This document shows, piece by piece, positions 15,021 to 22,739 of a stretch of 24,279 bases of DNA. Below the pieces are notes generated by a model. The model saw nothing but the letters and a program-made list of their open reading frames with translations. It made no database searches and was not told the DNA's origin. The position numbers were made by a program, and so were the translations under genes. The stretch's first letter is position 1, and every line of letters starts with the position of its first letter. The DNA is from Methylotenera_A sp031429035. Lineage in GTDB: Bacteria > Pseudomonadota > Gammaproteobacteria > Burkholderiales > Methylophilaceae. The stretch lies in the NCBI GenBank assembly GCA_031429035.1, contig JANOYU010000110.1, positions 1 to 24,279 of the forward strand, written 5' to 3'.

Positions 15021-16016
15021 ATGGTGAATTTTTTAGAAACATTAAGTCTTGTAGATTTAAGTCCAGCCTATAAATTTTACTGGCTCATTGGCGGCGTGAC
15101 AGGCTTGCTGCTATTAGCTTCTATTATAGGTTGGCTGCTAAAAACCAAGTTAGCTAAACAAATAAATCCCAACGAGAAAACTCAAAAAACGCTAGATAAT
15201 TTAGTCGCACGCGTGAACGCTTGGTGGGTGATGGTAGCAGTGTTTGCGGTGGCGTTTTTAGCAGGAAAAATTGGCGCCATTTTATTGTTTGGCGCCATTT
15301 CTTACTTTGCCCTGCGTGAGTTTATGACGCTAACGCCTACCAAAGCGGGCGATCATCGTGCATTATCACTGGCGTTTTTTCTGCTCATTCCGCTGCATTA
15401 TTACTTAATTTATATTGAATGGTATGCGCTTTTCAGCATATTAATTCCTGTGTACGCTTTTTTGTTAATGCCTTCAATCTCAGTGCTGGCGCAAGATACC
15501 GAAGATTTTTTAACGCGCGCCGCCAAAATTCAGTGGGGCGTGATGATTGCCATTTACTGTATCAGCCATGCACCTGCGCTGCTTCTGTTGCCAATTCCAA
15601 ATTTTGCAGGGCAAAACGCGCTGTTGCTGTTTTATTTTATGTTGATTGTGCAAATCAGTGATGTGCTGCAATATGTGTTTGGTAACTTGTTTGGCAAGAC
15701 TAAAGTCGCACCGATTGTTAGCCCCAACAAAACGCTAGAAGGCTTAATCGGCGGCGGGCTTAGCACCATATTAATCGGCGCTGCCATGTGGTGGATTACG
15801 CCATTTACGCCCTTACAAAGCGCAGGCATGGCGACGGTTATTGTCATCATGGGCTTTTTGGGTGGGCTGGTGATGTCGGCCATAAAACGCAGCTTAGGCG
15901 CCAAAGATTGGGGCAATATGATACAAGGCCACGGCGGTATGATGGATAGAATGGACTCGGTGAGCTTTGCCGCGCCAATATTCTTTCATTTAACGCGTTA
16001 CTTTTTTACGCCTTAA
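15021..16016 (+). CDS. cdsA: phosphatidate cytidylyltransferase
   Basis: Makes CDP-diacylglycerol from phosphatidic acid and CTP at the inner membrane. The 331 residues form about eight hydrophobic segments. The family signature fills 286-312: SAIKRSLGAKDWG followed by a His-Gly-Gly and an MMDRMD segment holding the catalytic aspartates. AGGA seven bases before ATG 15021 supports the start. It is a little longer than E. coli CdsA (285). Close packing with the acyltransferase and CDP-alcohol transferase points to a dedicated lipid operon like the E. coli ynbAB pair, so this may be an accessory CdsA; the usual betaproteobacterial cdsA near uppS/dxr is outside this window. Confidence 0.92.
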   Translation: MVNFLETLSLVDLSPAYKFYWLIGGVTGLLLLASIIGWLLKTKLAKQINPNEKTQKTLDNLVARVNAWWVMVAVFAVAFLAGKIGAILLFGAISYFALREFMTLTPTKAGDHRALSLAFFLLIPLHYYLIYIEWYALFSILIPVYAFLLMPSISVLAQDTEDFLTRAAKIQWGVMIAIYCISHAPALLLLPIPNFAGQNALLLFYFMLIVQISDVLQYVFGNLFGKTKVAPIVSPNKTLEGLIGGGLSTILIGAAMWWITPFTPLQSAGMATVIVIMGFLGGLVMSAIKRSLGAKDWGNMIQGHGGMMDRMDSVSFAAPIFFHLTRYFFTP

Positions 16017-16065
16017 GCCATTAACTATTTGATATACTCAAGTAAATTTTTAATGTGTATAAATA

Positions 16066-16851
16066 ATGGCTACTAAAATCAAAAGCGATAATGAGCCCTC
16101 TGTACGAGGCAAAGGCATCTATCTGCTGCCAAACCTTTTTACCTCTGCCGCATTATTTGCTGGTTTTTATGCCATTGTGCAGGCCATGAATGCAAATTTT
16201 GAGCAATCGGCTATTGCTATTTTTATTGCCATGGTGATGGATGGCTTGGATGGCCGCGTAGCGCGCATGACCAATACTACCAGCGCATTTGGTGCAGAGT
16301 ACGATAGTTTGTCTGACATGGTATCTTTTGGCGTGGCGCCTGCACTTATTATGTACACCTGGGCGCTAAAACCCATGGGTAAATTGGGTTGGATAGCGGC
16401 ATTTATTTACTGTGCCTGCGCTGCATTGCGTTTGGCGCGCTTTAATACCAAATTAGACGATCCGTTTCAAGATAAACGCTATTTTCAGGGCTTGCCTAGC
16501 CCAGCGGCAGCGGCACTACTGGCGGGATTTGTTTGGGTGGCATACGAATATGGCGTAAGTGGCCGCGAGATTTTTTTTGGCGTGATAGAAATGAAATGGC
16601 TGGCTGCTGCACTAACAATATTTGCGGCGGGCAGCATGGTTTCTGACCTTAAATTTTACAGCGGTAAAGATATTAATTTAAAGCAAAGCGTGCCGTTTGT
16701 GGCTATTTTAGCCATTGTGCTGGCGTTTGTGTTGGTTTCATCTAGCCCGCCAGAGGTGCTATTTACCGTGGTGTTGGTGTACGCATTATCTGGTTATTAT
16801 TTGTGGTTAAAATCACAATTTAAAAAACCAACTAATACTGAAAATAGTTAA
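16066..16851 (+). CDS. pssA: CDP-diacylglycerol-serine O-phosphatidyltransferase
   Basis: Joins CDP-diacylglycerol and serine to make phosphatidylserine, the precursor of phosphatidylethanolamine. The 261 residues carry a complete family motif: Asp62, Gly63, Ala66, Arg67, Gly76, Asp80, Asp84 (within DGRVAR and GAEYDSLSD). Multiple membrane helices follow. This is the membrane-embedded (type II) synthase, not the E. coli type. The start at 16066 precedes GIYLLPNLFTSAALFAGFY, the usual N-terminal helix. leuA follows on the same strand, an order commonly seen in betaproteobacteria. A TATACT at 16033-16038 could be a -10, without a good -35. Confidence 0.95.
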   Translation: MATKIKSDNEPSVRGKGIYLLPNLFTSAALFAGFYAIVQAMNANFEQSAIAIFIAMVMDGLDGRVARMTNTTSAFGAEYDSLSDMVSFGVAPALIMYTWALKPMGKLGWIAAFIYCACAALRLARFNTKLDDPFQDKRYFQGLPSPAAAALLAGFVWVAYEYGVSGREIFFGVIEMKWLAAALTIFAAGSMVSDLKFYSGKDINLKQSVPFVAILAIVLAFVLVSSSPPEVLFTVVLVYALSGYYLWLKSQFKKPTNTENS

Positions 16852-16855
16852 ACAC

Positions 16856-16884
16856 TTGAAATTACCAGTAATAGCCCTTATACT
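16856..16884 (+). promoter_or_regulatory. sigma-70-type promoter of the leuA leader
   Basis: TTGAAA (16856-16861) and TATACT (16879-16884) are separated by exactly 17 bp. The expected start of transcription, about 7 bases after the -10, falls at or next to the ATG at 16891, so the leader peptide would be translated from a leaderless mRNA. The hexamers and spacing are seen; activity is inferred. Confidence 0.65.
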
Positions 16885-16890
16885 TAAATC

Positions 16891-16989
16891 ATGTTGAATT
16901 CATTCACATTTCAAGTTGCAACTGCCTTATTGCTAAGCGCCGCTCTATTACGTGCGCTTGTACTTAGCCTGCGCGTGCGCGCAGACTAA
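16891..16989 (+). CDS. leuA leader peptide, leucine-rich (32 residues)
   Basis: A short frame in the pssA-leuA gap with 9 leucine codons among 32 residues, including three in a row (TTA TTG CTA at codons 13-15) and pairs at 19-20; the core reads TALLLSAALLRALVLSL. It ends RVRAD at TAA 16987-16989. Such leucine codon runs before leu genes are the mark of leader peptides whose translation rate senses charged tRNA-Leu. No Shine-Dalgarno is present, but the promoter places transcription start at its ATG. Its last codons form a perfect hairpin, CTGCGCG with CGCGCAG (16969-16984). Function is inferred from position and codon content. Confidence 0.7.
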   Translation: MLNSFTFQVATALLLSAALLRALVLSLRVRAD

Positions 16990-17046
16990 CCCCCACCCCC
17001 AAAAGTATTTTATTACTCGCGCGCTAATCCGCAGCGGATAAATCCG
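16969..17046 (+). promoter_or_regulatory. leuA leader RNA: competing hairpins and a C-rich stretch
   Basis: Hairpin 1 is CTGCGCG/CGCGCAG (16969-16984). Its GCGCGC (16977-16982) could instead pair with CGCGCGC at 17018-17024. Further on, ATCCGC-A-GCGGAT (17027-17039) and CGGAT-AA-ATCCG (17035-17046) share bases and exclude each other. Between them lies a C-rich, almost G-free run after the leader stop (16985-17004). No hairpin is followed by a T-run, so an intrinsic terminator is not evident; Rho-dependent control is possible. A perfect TATAAT at 17049-17054 lacks a -35. Confidence 0.45.
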
Positions 17047-17078
17047 TCTATAATTTAAGCATTGATTTAGGAATTAAT

Positions 17079-18614
17079 ATGAAAAACGAAATTATCATTT
17101 TCGACACCACCTTGCGCGATGGCGAACAAAGCCCAGGTGCGTCGATGACCAAAGAAGAAAAAATTCGCATTGCGCGTCAGCTTGAAAAATTGGGCGTAAA
17201 TGTAATTGAAGCAGGTTTTGCCGCCGCCAGCCCAGGTGACTTTGATGCGATTTCTGAAATCGCCAAAATCATTAAAAATTCCACCGTTTGCTCGCTTGCG
17301 CGCGCCAGTGAGAATGATGTGCGCCGTGCAGGTGAGGCCATTAAACACGCGGCTTCTGGGCGTATTCACACCTTTATCGCCACTAGCAAAATCCACATGG
17401 AAAACAAATTGCGCATGACCGAAGACCAAGTGGTCGAGCGTGCAGTTCAGGCAGTTAAGTGGGCTTTAGAATACACGCCAGATGTTGAATTTTCTGCTGA
17501 AGATGCGGTGCGATCTGACATCGACTTTTTGGTACGCGTATTTGACGCCGTGATTGAGGCAGGCGCAACCACCATTAATGTGCCTGATACGGTCGGCTAC
17601 TCTATCCCTGCACCATGGGGCGAGCGCATGGCGACATTAATCAAACGCGTAAAAAATAGCGACAAAGTAGTGTGGAGTACGCATTGCCATAACGATTTAG
17701 GCATGGCAGTGGCCAACTCGCTAGCAGCAGTGATGAACGGCGCACGCCAAGTAGAATGTACTATTAATGGCCTTGGCGAGCGCGCAGGCAATGCCAGTTT
17801 GGAAGAAGTGGTGATGGCGATTAAAACCCGCGCGGATGTGTTTAATTTAACTACGCGCATCGACACCACACAAATTGTTGCCAGCAGCAAGTTAGTAAGC
17901 ACTATCACGGGTTACCCTGTACAGCCTAATAAAGCTATCGTTGGTGCGAATGCATTTGCACACGAAAGCGGCATTCACCAAGACGGCGTTTTGAAGCACC
18001 GTGAGACTTACGAAATCATGCGGGCGGAAGACGTGGGCTGGAATACCAACAAATTAACCTTGGGTAAATTGTCTGGTCGCAACGCATTTAGAACCCGCTT
18101 AAAAGAATTGGGTATAGAGCTGGAAAGTGAAGATGCCGTCAACGCCGCATTTACCCGTTTTAAAGACTTGGCCGATAAAAAGTCTGAGATTTTTGATGAG
18201 GATTTGCATGCGTTGGTGAGCGGTGAATTTGTGCATGAAGAATCTGAAAATTATAAATTAGTATATTTGCATGTGGCCTCCATCACAGGTGAAATTCCGC
18301 ATGCAGTGCTAACCATTAGTGATAATAATCATGAAAAAAATGCCGAAGCCGATGGCGGCGGCCCTGTAGATGCCGCATTTAAAGCGATTGAAAGCATTGC
18401 CAGTAGCGGTGCTGAGTTGCAATTGTATTCTGTGAATAATATTACTAGCGGCACGGACGCGCAAGGCGAAGTGACGGTGCGCTTAGCCCGTGGCGGGCGT
18501 ATTGTTAACGGGCAGGGCGCAGATACCGATATTGTGATTGCATCGGCCAAGGCTTATTTGAATGCTTTGAACAAGCTTCACAGCAAATTAGAGAAGATGA
18601 ATCCGCAGCTATAG
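17079..18614 (+). CDS. leuA: 2-isopropylmalate synthase
   Basis: Condenses acetyl-CoA with 2-oxoisovalerate, the first step of leucine synthesis. The 511 residues include the TIM-barrel start DTTLRDGEQSPG (9-20, with Arg13 and metal ligand Asp14), the metal-binding HCHNDLG (202-208), and CTINGLGERAGNASLEE, typical of the HMGL-like family. The C-terminal LeuA dimer domain (about 390-505) is the leucine feedback site and is present in full. TAGGA eight bases before ATG 17079 gives a good ribosome binding site. It is preceded by a leucine-rich leader peptide, implying control by leucine supply as well as feedback. A copy of the palindromic repeat follows 12 bp after the stop. Confidence 0.97.
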   Translation: MKNEIIIFDTTLRDGEQSPGASMTKEEKIRIARQLEKLGVNVIEAGFAAASPGDFDAISEIAKIIKNSTVCSLARASENDVRRAGEAIKHAASGRIHTFIATSKIHMENKLRMTEDQVVERAVQAVKWALEYTPDVEFSAEDAVRSDIDFLVRVFDAVIEAGATTINVPDTVGYSIPAPWGERMATLIKRVKNSDKVVWSTHCHNDLGMAVANSLAAVMNGARQVECTINGLGERAGNASLEEVVMAIKTRADVFNLTTRIDTTQIVASSKLVSTITGYPVQPNKAIVGANAFAHESGIHQDGVLKHRETYEIMRAEDVGWNTNKLTLGKLSGRNAFRTRLKELGIELESEDAVNAAFTRFKDLADKKSEIFDEDLHALVSGEFVHEESENYKLVYLHVASITGEIPHAVLTISDNNHEKNAEADGGGPVDAAFKAIESIASSGAELQLYSVNNITSGTDAQGEVTVRLARGGRIVNGQGADTDIVIASAKAYLNALNKLHSKLEKMNPQL

Positions 18615-18626
18615 CATCTTATTTCG

Positions 18627-18665
18627 ATGCTCTGCAAGCTAATATCCATGCGGCTTGCAGAGCAT
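18627..18665 (+). repeat. 39-bp palindromic repeat, copy C (after leuA), possible terminator
   Basis: The most perfect copy: ATGCTCTGCAAGC (18627-18639) is the exact reverse complement of GCTTGCAGAGCAT (18653-18665), a 13-bp stem around a 13-base centre containing TATCCATGCG. It starts 12 bp after the leuA stop and is followed by TGTTTT, so it may end leuA transcription. Unlike copies B and E it has stops in some frames. Confidence 0.9.
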
Positions 18666-18718
18666 TGTTTTGCGCTCGCGTTACTTTTTAAACTAAACAA
18701 ACCTTTTTTATCCTCATT

Positions 18719-19594
18719 TTGAACACGAAAAACAAAACTTTTTTAATTGCCGCCGCGCTGTTTTGCACCTATTTTATTTGGGGCTCAACTTACCTTGCCA
18801 TCAAGTTTGGCATCGAAAGCTTCCCACCTTTTTTAATGGCAGGCATGCGCTTTGTGGTTGCAGGCGTCATTTTATATGTAGTAATGCGCGTGCTGGGCAG
18901 CCCAAACCCCACACGCAAACAATGGTTGGCGGCAACCGCCATTGGTATTTTGCTACCAGCCATTGGCAATGGCACGGTCACTTATGTGCAGCAAACCATA
19001 TCATCCAGCGTGGCGGCATTATCTATTGCCACCGCACCTATTTGGATGGCGATTTTCTCATCCATTTGGGGTCACCATATCTCTCGGCAAGAATGGCTGG
19101 GCATTGCAATTGGCTTATGCGGTATTGTGCTGCTCAATATTGGCGGTAGCCTACATGGCGATTACACTAGTGCTGCTTTACTGATTTTTGCGGCAGCCAG
19201 TTGGTCATTTGGCTCGGTTTGGAGCAAGCATTTAGATTTACCAACAGGCTTAATGGCAGCCGCCAGCCAAATGCTAATGGGTGGCGTTGCCTTAATGATT
19301 GTTAGCGCATTGTATGGTGAAAGTTACCCCAGCGTTATTAGTGCAAAATCGTGGGGCGCAATGGCATTTTTGGTGGTGCTAGGCTCGCTAGTGGCTTATA
19401 GTGCGTACCAATATCTGCTTAAAAATGTACGCACATTAGTGGCTAGCAGCAATACTTTTGTAAACCCAGTAGTGGCGTTTACAGTCGGTATTTGGTTTGC
19501 GGGTGAAACCGTGACAAGCACAGAATATGCGGCGCTGGCAGTTATTTTGATAGGTGTATTTTTAGTACTTTCTGCAGAAAATAAAGAAACTTAA
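18719..19594 (+). CDS. yedA: EamA/DMT family transporter, YedA-like
   Basis: A 291-residue inner-membrane protein with ten hydrophobic helices in two EamA halves. It resembles E. coli YedA throughout: YFIWGSTYLAIKFGIESFPP near 20-39, FLMAGMRFVVAGVILY, AIGNGTVTYVQQ, GIAIGLCGIVLLNIGGSL, ASWSFGSVW, and FVNPVVAFTVG in the last third. Drug/metabolite exporters of this type remove amino acids or small toxic compounds; its substrate is unknown. The start must be TTG at 18719, since the next in-frame ATG is after the first helix; there is no visible Shine-Dalgarno. The gene lies 53 bp after the repeat copy C and 4 bp before the next gene, with which it is probably cotranscribed. Confidence 0.88.
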   Translation: MNTKNKTFLIAAALFCTYFIWGSTYLAIKFGIESFPPFLMAGMRFVVAGVILYVVMRVLGSPNPTRKQWLAATAIGILLPAIGNGTVTYVQQTISSSVAALSIATAPIWMAIFSSIWGHHISRQEWLGIAIGLCGIVLLNIGGSLHGDYTSAALLIFAAASWSFGSVWSKHLDLPTGLMAAASQMLMGGVALMIVSALYGESYPSVISAKSWGAMAFLVVLGSLVAYSAYQYLLKNVRTLVASSNTFVNPVVAFTVGIWFAGETVTSTEYAALAVILIGVFLVLSAENKET

Positions 19595-19598
19595 TAAT

Positions 19599-20273
19599 AT
19601 GAATTCAAAACAAAACTTAGCATTATTTGATCTGGATAACACACTGCTGGCAGGCGACTCAGACTACAACTGGAGTTTATTTTTAATTAGCGAAGGCTTG
19701 CTAGATGCTAAAACGCATCACGATAGAAATGAACAATTCTATGCGGATTACAAAAATGGTTGCTTAAATATTGTGGAGTTTTTAAAGTTTCAACTGACGC
19801 CTTTAAGCCAGCATCCTAAAAAATTCTTAGACGAGTTGCACTTGAGATACATGCAAAAAATCATCTATCCTATGATGACAGTAAAAGCACAAAATTTAGT
19901 TGATAAACACAAAGCTGCTGGTGATTTATGCATAGTGATTACCGCTACTAATAGTTTCGTTACCAAGCCCATAGCCACTGCATATGGCATCGAACACTTA
20001 ATCGGCAGCGACCCAGAAATGGTCAACGGCGAATATACGGGCGGTGTTACGGGCGTGCCAAGCTTTCAAGCAGGCAAAGTGACGCGTTTAAACCAATTTT
20101 TGGCCCAGCGTGGCCAGGCGCTGGCAGATTTTGAAATCAGCTATTTTTACTCAGATTCGCATAACGATTTACCGCTGATGCAACTAGTCACCAATCCTGT
20201 GGCGGTGGATGCAGATGAAATTTTAACGACGTATGCAATTGAAAACGCTTGGCCGCTAATTTCATTACGTTAG
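19599..20273 (+). CDS. HAD-superfamily (subfamily IB) phosphatase, SerB-like
   Basis: A soluble 224-residue phosphatase with all HAD motifs: motif I DLDNTL (11-16; nucleophile Asp11 and acid Asp13), motif II ITATNSF (about 114-120), motif III a lysine near GKVTR, and motif IV SDSHNDLPL (about 187-195). The helical cap between about 20 and 80 is the subfamily IB form also seen in phosphoserine phosphatase, but the substrate residues are not clearly those of SerB. Relatives have been linked to histidinol-phosphate or other small phosphates; the substrate here is unknown. It begins 4 bp after the yedA-like stop, suggesting translational coupling, although a shared pathway is not apparent. Confidence 0.85.
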   Translation: MNSKQNLALFDLDNTLLAGDSDYNWSLFLISEGLLDAKTHHDRNEQFYADYKNGCLNIVEFLKFQLTPLSQHPKKFLDELHLRYMQKIIYPMMTVKAQNLVDKHKAAGDLCIVITATNSFVTKPIATAYGIEHLIGSDPEMVNGEYTGGVTGVPSFQAGKVTRLNQFLAQRGQALADFEISYFYSDSHNDLPLMQLVTNPVAVDADEILTTYAIENAWPLISLR

Positions 20274-20323
20274 TCAATCAATACAATTAGTAAACTGATT
20301 TAAAAACTTGCGAGAAAAAATGA

Positions 20324-20362
20324 ATGCCCTACAAGCCAGTATCTATGCGCCTTACAGAGCAT
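20324..20362 (+). repeat. 39-bp palindromic repeat, copy D (between HAD gene and ypjD), possible terminator
   Basis: The copy reads ATGCCCTACAAGCC, then AGTATCTATGCG, then CCTTACAGAGCAT. The arms pair imperfectly, with some G-U pairs. On the minus strand it is followed by TCATTTTTTCTC, so hairpin plus T-run would make a reasonable intrinsic terminator for ypjD. Of the five copies it differs most in the centre (TATCTATG). Confidence 0.8.
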
Positions 20363-20403
20363 CAATTTAAAGCTGTATTAAATAAGCGATTATTGAAAGC
20401 TAT

Positions 20404-21231
20404 TTAACGCCCCAACAAAACCTGCAAAATAAACTTGCTGCCCACATAAGCCAGCAACAGCAATACAAAGCCAATTAGCGTCCAGCGAATGGCTTTTTTG
20501 CCACGCCAACCAAACTTAACGCGGCCAAATAATAGCCCGCCATATATCAGCCAGCTAGCGATAGAAAAAATGGTTTTGTGATTAAATTCTAAAGGCTTAT
20601 TAAAAATTTGCTGGCTAAACAGTAAACCGCTTAGCACCGTTATTGTTAGTAAAACAAAACCTAAGCCAATGACTTTAAACAATAAGTTTTCCATTACCAT
20701 TAGCGGTGGAAAATCTAACAATTTGAGCGGGCTGGGTTTATTGTGTAAGCTGGCCTCGGCAAAATACATAAGTAGCGCATGCAAAGCGGCAAAGGTGAAT
20801 AAACTATATGCTAACAAGGCAATGCCAATATGTGCCATAAAAAAGCCTGAAGCATCGGCAGGTAAATAATAGCTGCTATTAAAAAATGCGGGTAATAATG
20901 CACAAATGGCCGCAGGCGGTAGCACAAACGCTTGCAAGCTATGTAGGGCGTGGTTTAAATCTGCCAGCCAATAAATAAGCACAGTTAGCCACAAAATAGC
21001 AGATAGCGCATGGTAAAAACCTAGATTGAAACCCTGTGCAAATATGCCAGCGTAAAGTAACCAGCCATGAATCACCAATCCTAGCGCTAATACCGCAGAG
21101 TGCAATTTGAATGCTAGGCTATTAGCTGAATGCGCGCTAGATTTATTGCCGCGCCAAAAATCTGCCGCTACCGCAAAATAAATAAATGCGACGACTAAAT
21201 ACGGAATAAACGTTTGACCAGAATTATGCAT
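20404..21231 (-). CDS. ypjD: cytochrome c assembly family membrane protein (YpjD/HemX-like)
   Basis: A 275-residue inner-membrane protein with about eight hydrophobic helices, of the CcsA/HemX-like cytochrome c assembly family. A histidine-bearing helix pair is visible (HGWLLYAG, HIGIALLAY) and a later segment FNHKTIFSIASWLIYGGLL holds the conserved C-terminal His, positions used for haem contact in relatives. The gene is divergent from ffh, as E. coli ypjD adjoins ffh, which supports the name. The role of YpjD itself is not well known; it is not the CcmC of the ccm system. ATG 21231 is preferred; a TTG at 21261 would add ten residues before the first helix and push into the ffh upstream region. 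Confidence 0.85.
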   Translation of the reverse strand: MHNSGQTFIPYLVVAFIYFAVAADFWRGNKSSAHSANSLAFKLHSAVLALGLVIHGWLLYAGIFAQGFNLGFYHALSAILWLTVLIYWLADLNHALHSLQAFVLPPAAICALLPAFFNSSYYLPADASGFFMAHIGIALLAYSLFTFAALHALLMYFAEASLHNKPSPLKLLDFPPLMVMENLLFKVIGLGFVLLTITVLSGLLFSQQIFNKPLEFNHKTIFSIASWLIYGGLLFGRVKFGWRGKKAIRWTLIGFVLLLLAYVGSKFILQVLLGR

Positions 21232-21307
21232 AAGTGTGATTATGGCGCAAAAGCGCGTCAAACTTAATAGCTTGATGTAAAATTACGCTAAATATTAAGG
21301 AATTAGC

Positions 21308-22684
21308 ATGTTAGAAAATTTAACAGGTAGATTACAAGGCGTCATTAAAAATCTGCGCGGTCAAGCGCGACTGACTGAAGACAATATTTCTGACGCCTTG
21401 CGCGAAGTGCGTATGGCTCTATTAGAAGCCGACGTTGCGTTACCCGTGGTGAAAGAGTTCATTACCAAAGTAAAAGAGCGCGCGCAAGGTAAAGAAGTGC
21501 TGCAAAGCTTAACGCCAGGCCAAGCGGTGATAGAGGTGGTGAATGATGAGCTAACCACGCTGATGGGTAAGGCGAATGTGGGACTAAATTTAGCCACGCA
21601 ACCGCCCGCGATTATTTTAATGGCAGGTTTGCAGGGTTCGGGTAAAACAACGACATCTGCCAAACTTGCCAAATTATTAAAAGAACAAAAGAAAAAAGTG
21701 CTGCTTGCCAGCGCCGATGTTTACAGGCCAGCAGCAATTGCGCAATTGCAGACATTAGCTAAGCAATTAGACATAGATTGCTTTGATAGCAATGCCGCGC
21801 AGAAGCCCGTGGATATTGCCTCGCAGGCCATCGATTTTGCAAAACGCGGATATTACGATGTGTTGATTTTTGACACTGCAGGCCGCCTGGGCATTGATGA
21901 AGCGATGATGGCAGAAATTAAAGCGCTGCACACGCTGTTAAATCCAATCGAGACATTGTTTGTTGTCGATGCCATGCAAGGCCAAGACGCAATTAATACC
22001 GCCAAAGCGTTTGGTGAAACACTGCCATTAACAGGTGTGATTTTAACCAAGCTAGATGGCGATTCACGCGGTGGCGCGGCTTTAAGCGTGCGCCATGTCA
22101 CAGGCAAGCCGATTAAATTTATTGGTGTGAGCGAGAAAGTAGATGGCCTAGAACCATTTTACCCAGATCGCATGGCAGGCCGCATTTTGGGCATGGGCGA
22201 TGTGCTGGGCTTGATTGAGCAAGCGCACAAAAATGTCGATATGGCCGAGGCAAAAAAAGTTGCCGATAAAATAAAAAGTGGCAGCAAATTTGACCTTGAA
22301 GATTTTAAATCTCAGATGACTCAAATGCGCAAAATGGGCGGCATGGGTGCGCTAATGGACAAGATGCCTGCGCAAATGGCCAATATGGCAGCCAAAGTGA
22401 ATAATGAAGATGCCGATAAATCACTACGCCGTATTGAGGGCATTATTAATAGCATGACGCCGCTTGAGCGTAGAAAACCAGAGTTAATCAAAGCCACGCG
22501 CAAAAAACGTATCGCCGATGGCAGCGGCGTGCAAGTGCAAGAGGTGAATCGCTTGCTAAAACAGTTTGAAGAAACGCAAAAAATGATGAAGATGTTTAGC
22601 AAAGGCGGTATGGGAAAAATGATGCGCGGCATGGGTGGCATGCTTGGTGGAATGGGCGGTGGCAAGTTGCCAGGCATGCGTTAG
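21308..22684 (+). CDS. ffh: signal recognition particle protein Ffh
   Basis: GTPase that binds 4.5S RNA and signal sequences and brings ribosomes to the membrane through FtsY. The 458 residues show the N domain (1-90), the G domain with GLQGSGKT (107-114), DTAGR (189-193) and TKLDGD (247-252), and the M domain (about 300-458), which is rich in methionine (MRKMGGMGALMDKM and a Gly-Met tail) for signal-peptide binding. AAGGA seven bases before the ATG gives a good ribosome binding site. It converges with ccmH at a shared terminator. The SRP RNA is not in this window. Confidence 0.98.
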   Translation: MLENLTGRLQGVIKNLRGQARLTEDNISDALREVRMALLEADVALPVVKEFITKVKERAQGKEVLQSLTPGQAVIEVVNDELTTLMGKANVGLNLATQPPAIILMAGLQGSGKTTTSAKLAKLLKEQKKKVLLASADVYRPAAIAQLQTLAKQLDIDCFDSNAAQKPVDIASQAIDFAKRGYYDVLIFDTAGRLGIDEAMMAEIKALHTLLNPIETLFVVDAMQGQDAINTAKAFGETLPLTGVILTKLDGDSRGGAALSVRHVTGKPIKFIGVSEKVDGLEPFYPDRMAGRILGMGDVLGLIEQAHKNVDMAEAKKVADKIKSGSKFDLEDFKSQMTQMRKMGGMGALMDKMPAQMANMAAKVNNEDADKSLRRIEGIINSMTPLERRKPELIKATRKKRIADGSGVQVQEVNRLLKQFEETQKMMKMFSKGGMGKMMRGMGGMLGGMGGGKLPGMR

Positions 22685-22697
22685 TTGCGATTCAAAC

Positions 22698-22727
22698 AAA
22701 AAAGCTCACAACCATGTGAGCTTTTTT
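22698..22727 (+). terminator. bidirectional Rho-independent terminator between ffh and ccmH
   Basis: AAAAAAGCTCACA (22698-22710) is the perfect reverse complement of TGTGAGCTTTTTT (22715-22727) around the loop ACCA. The A-run and T-run flank a 7-bp GC-containing stem, so it works as a hairpin plus T-tract on both strands and can end both convergent genes. Confidence 0.9.
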
Positions 22728-22739
22728 ATTATCTAGGAT

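Noticed and set aside
15601..15620. TGCAGGGCAAAA inside cdsA, similar to a repeat arm
   Set aside because: The TATCCATGCG centre and the opposite arm are missing, so it is not a repeat copy.
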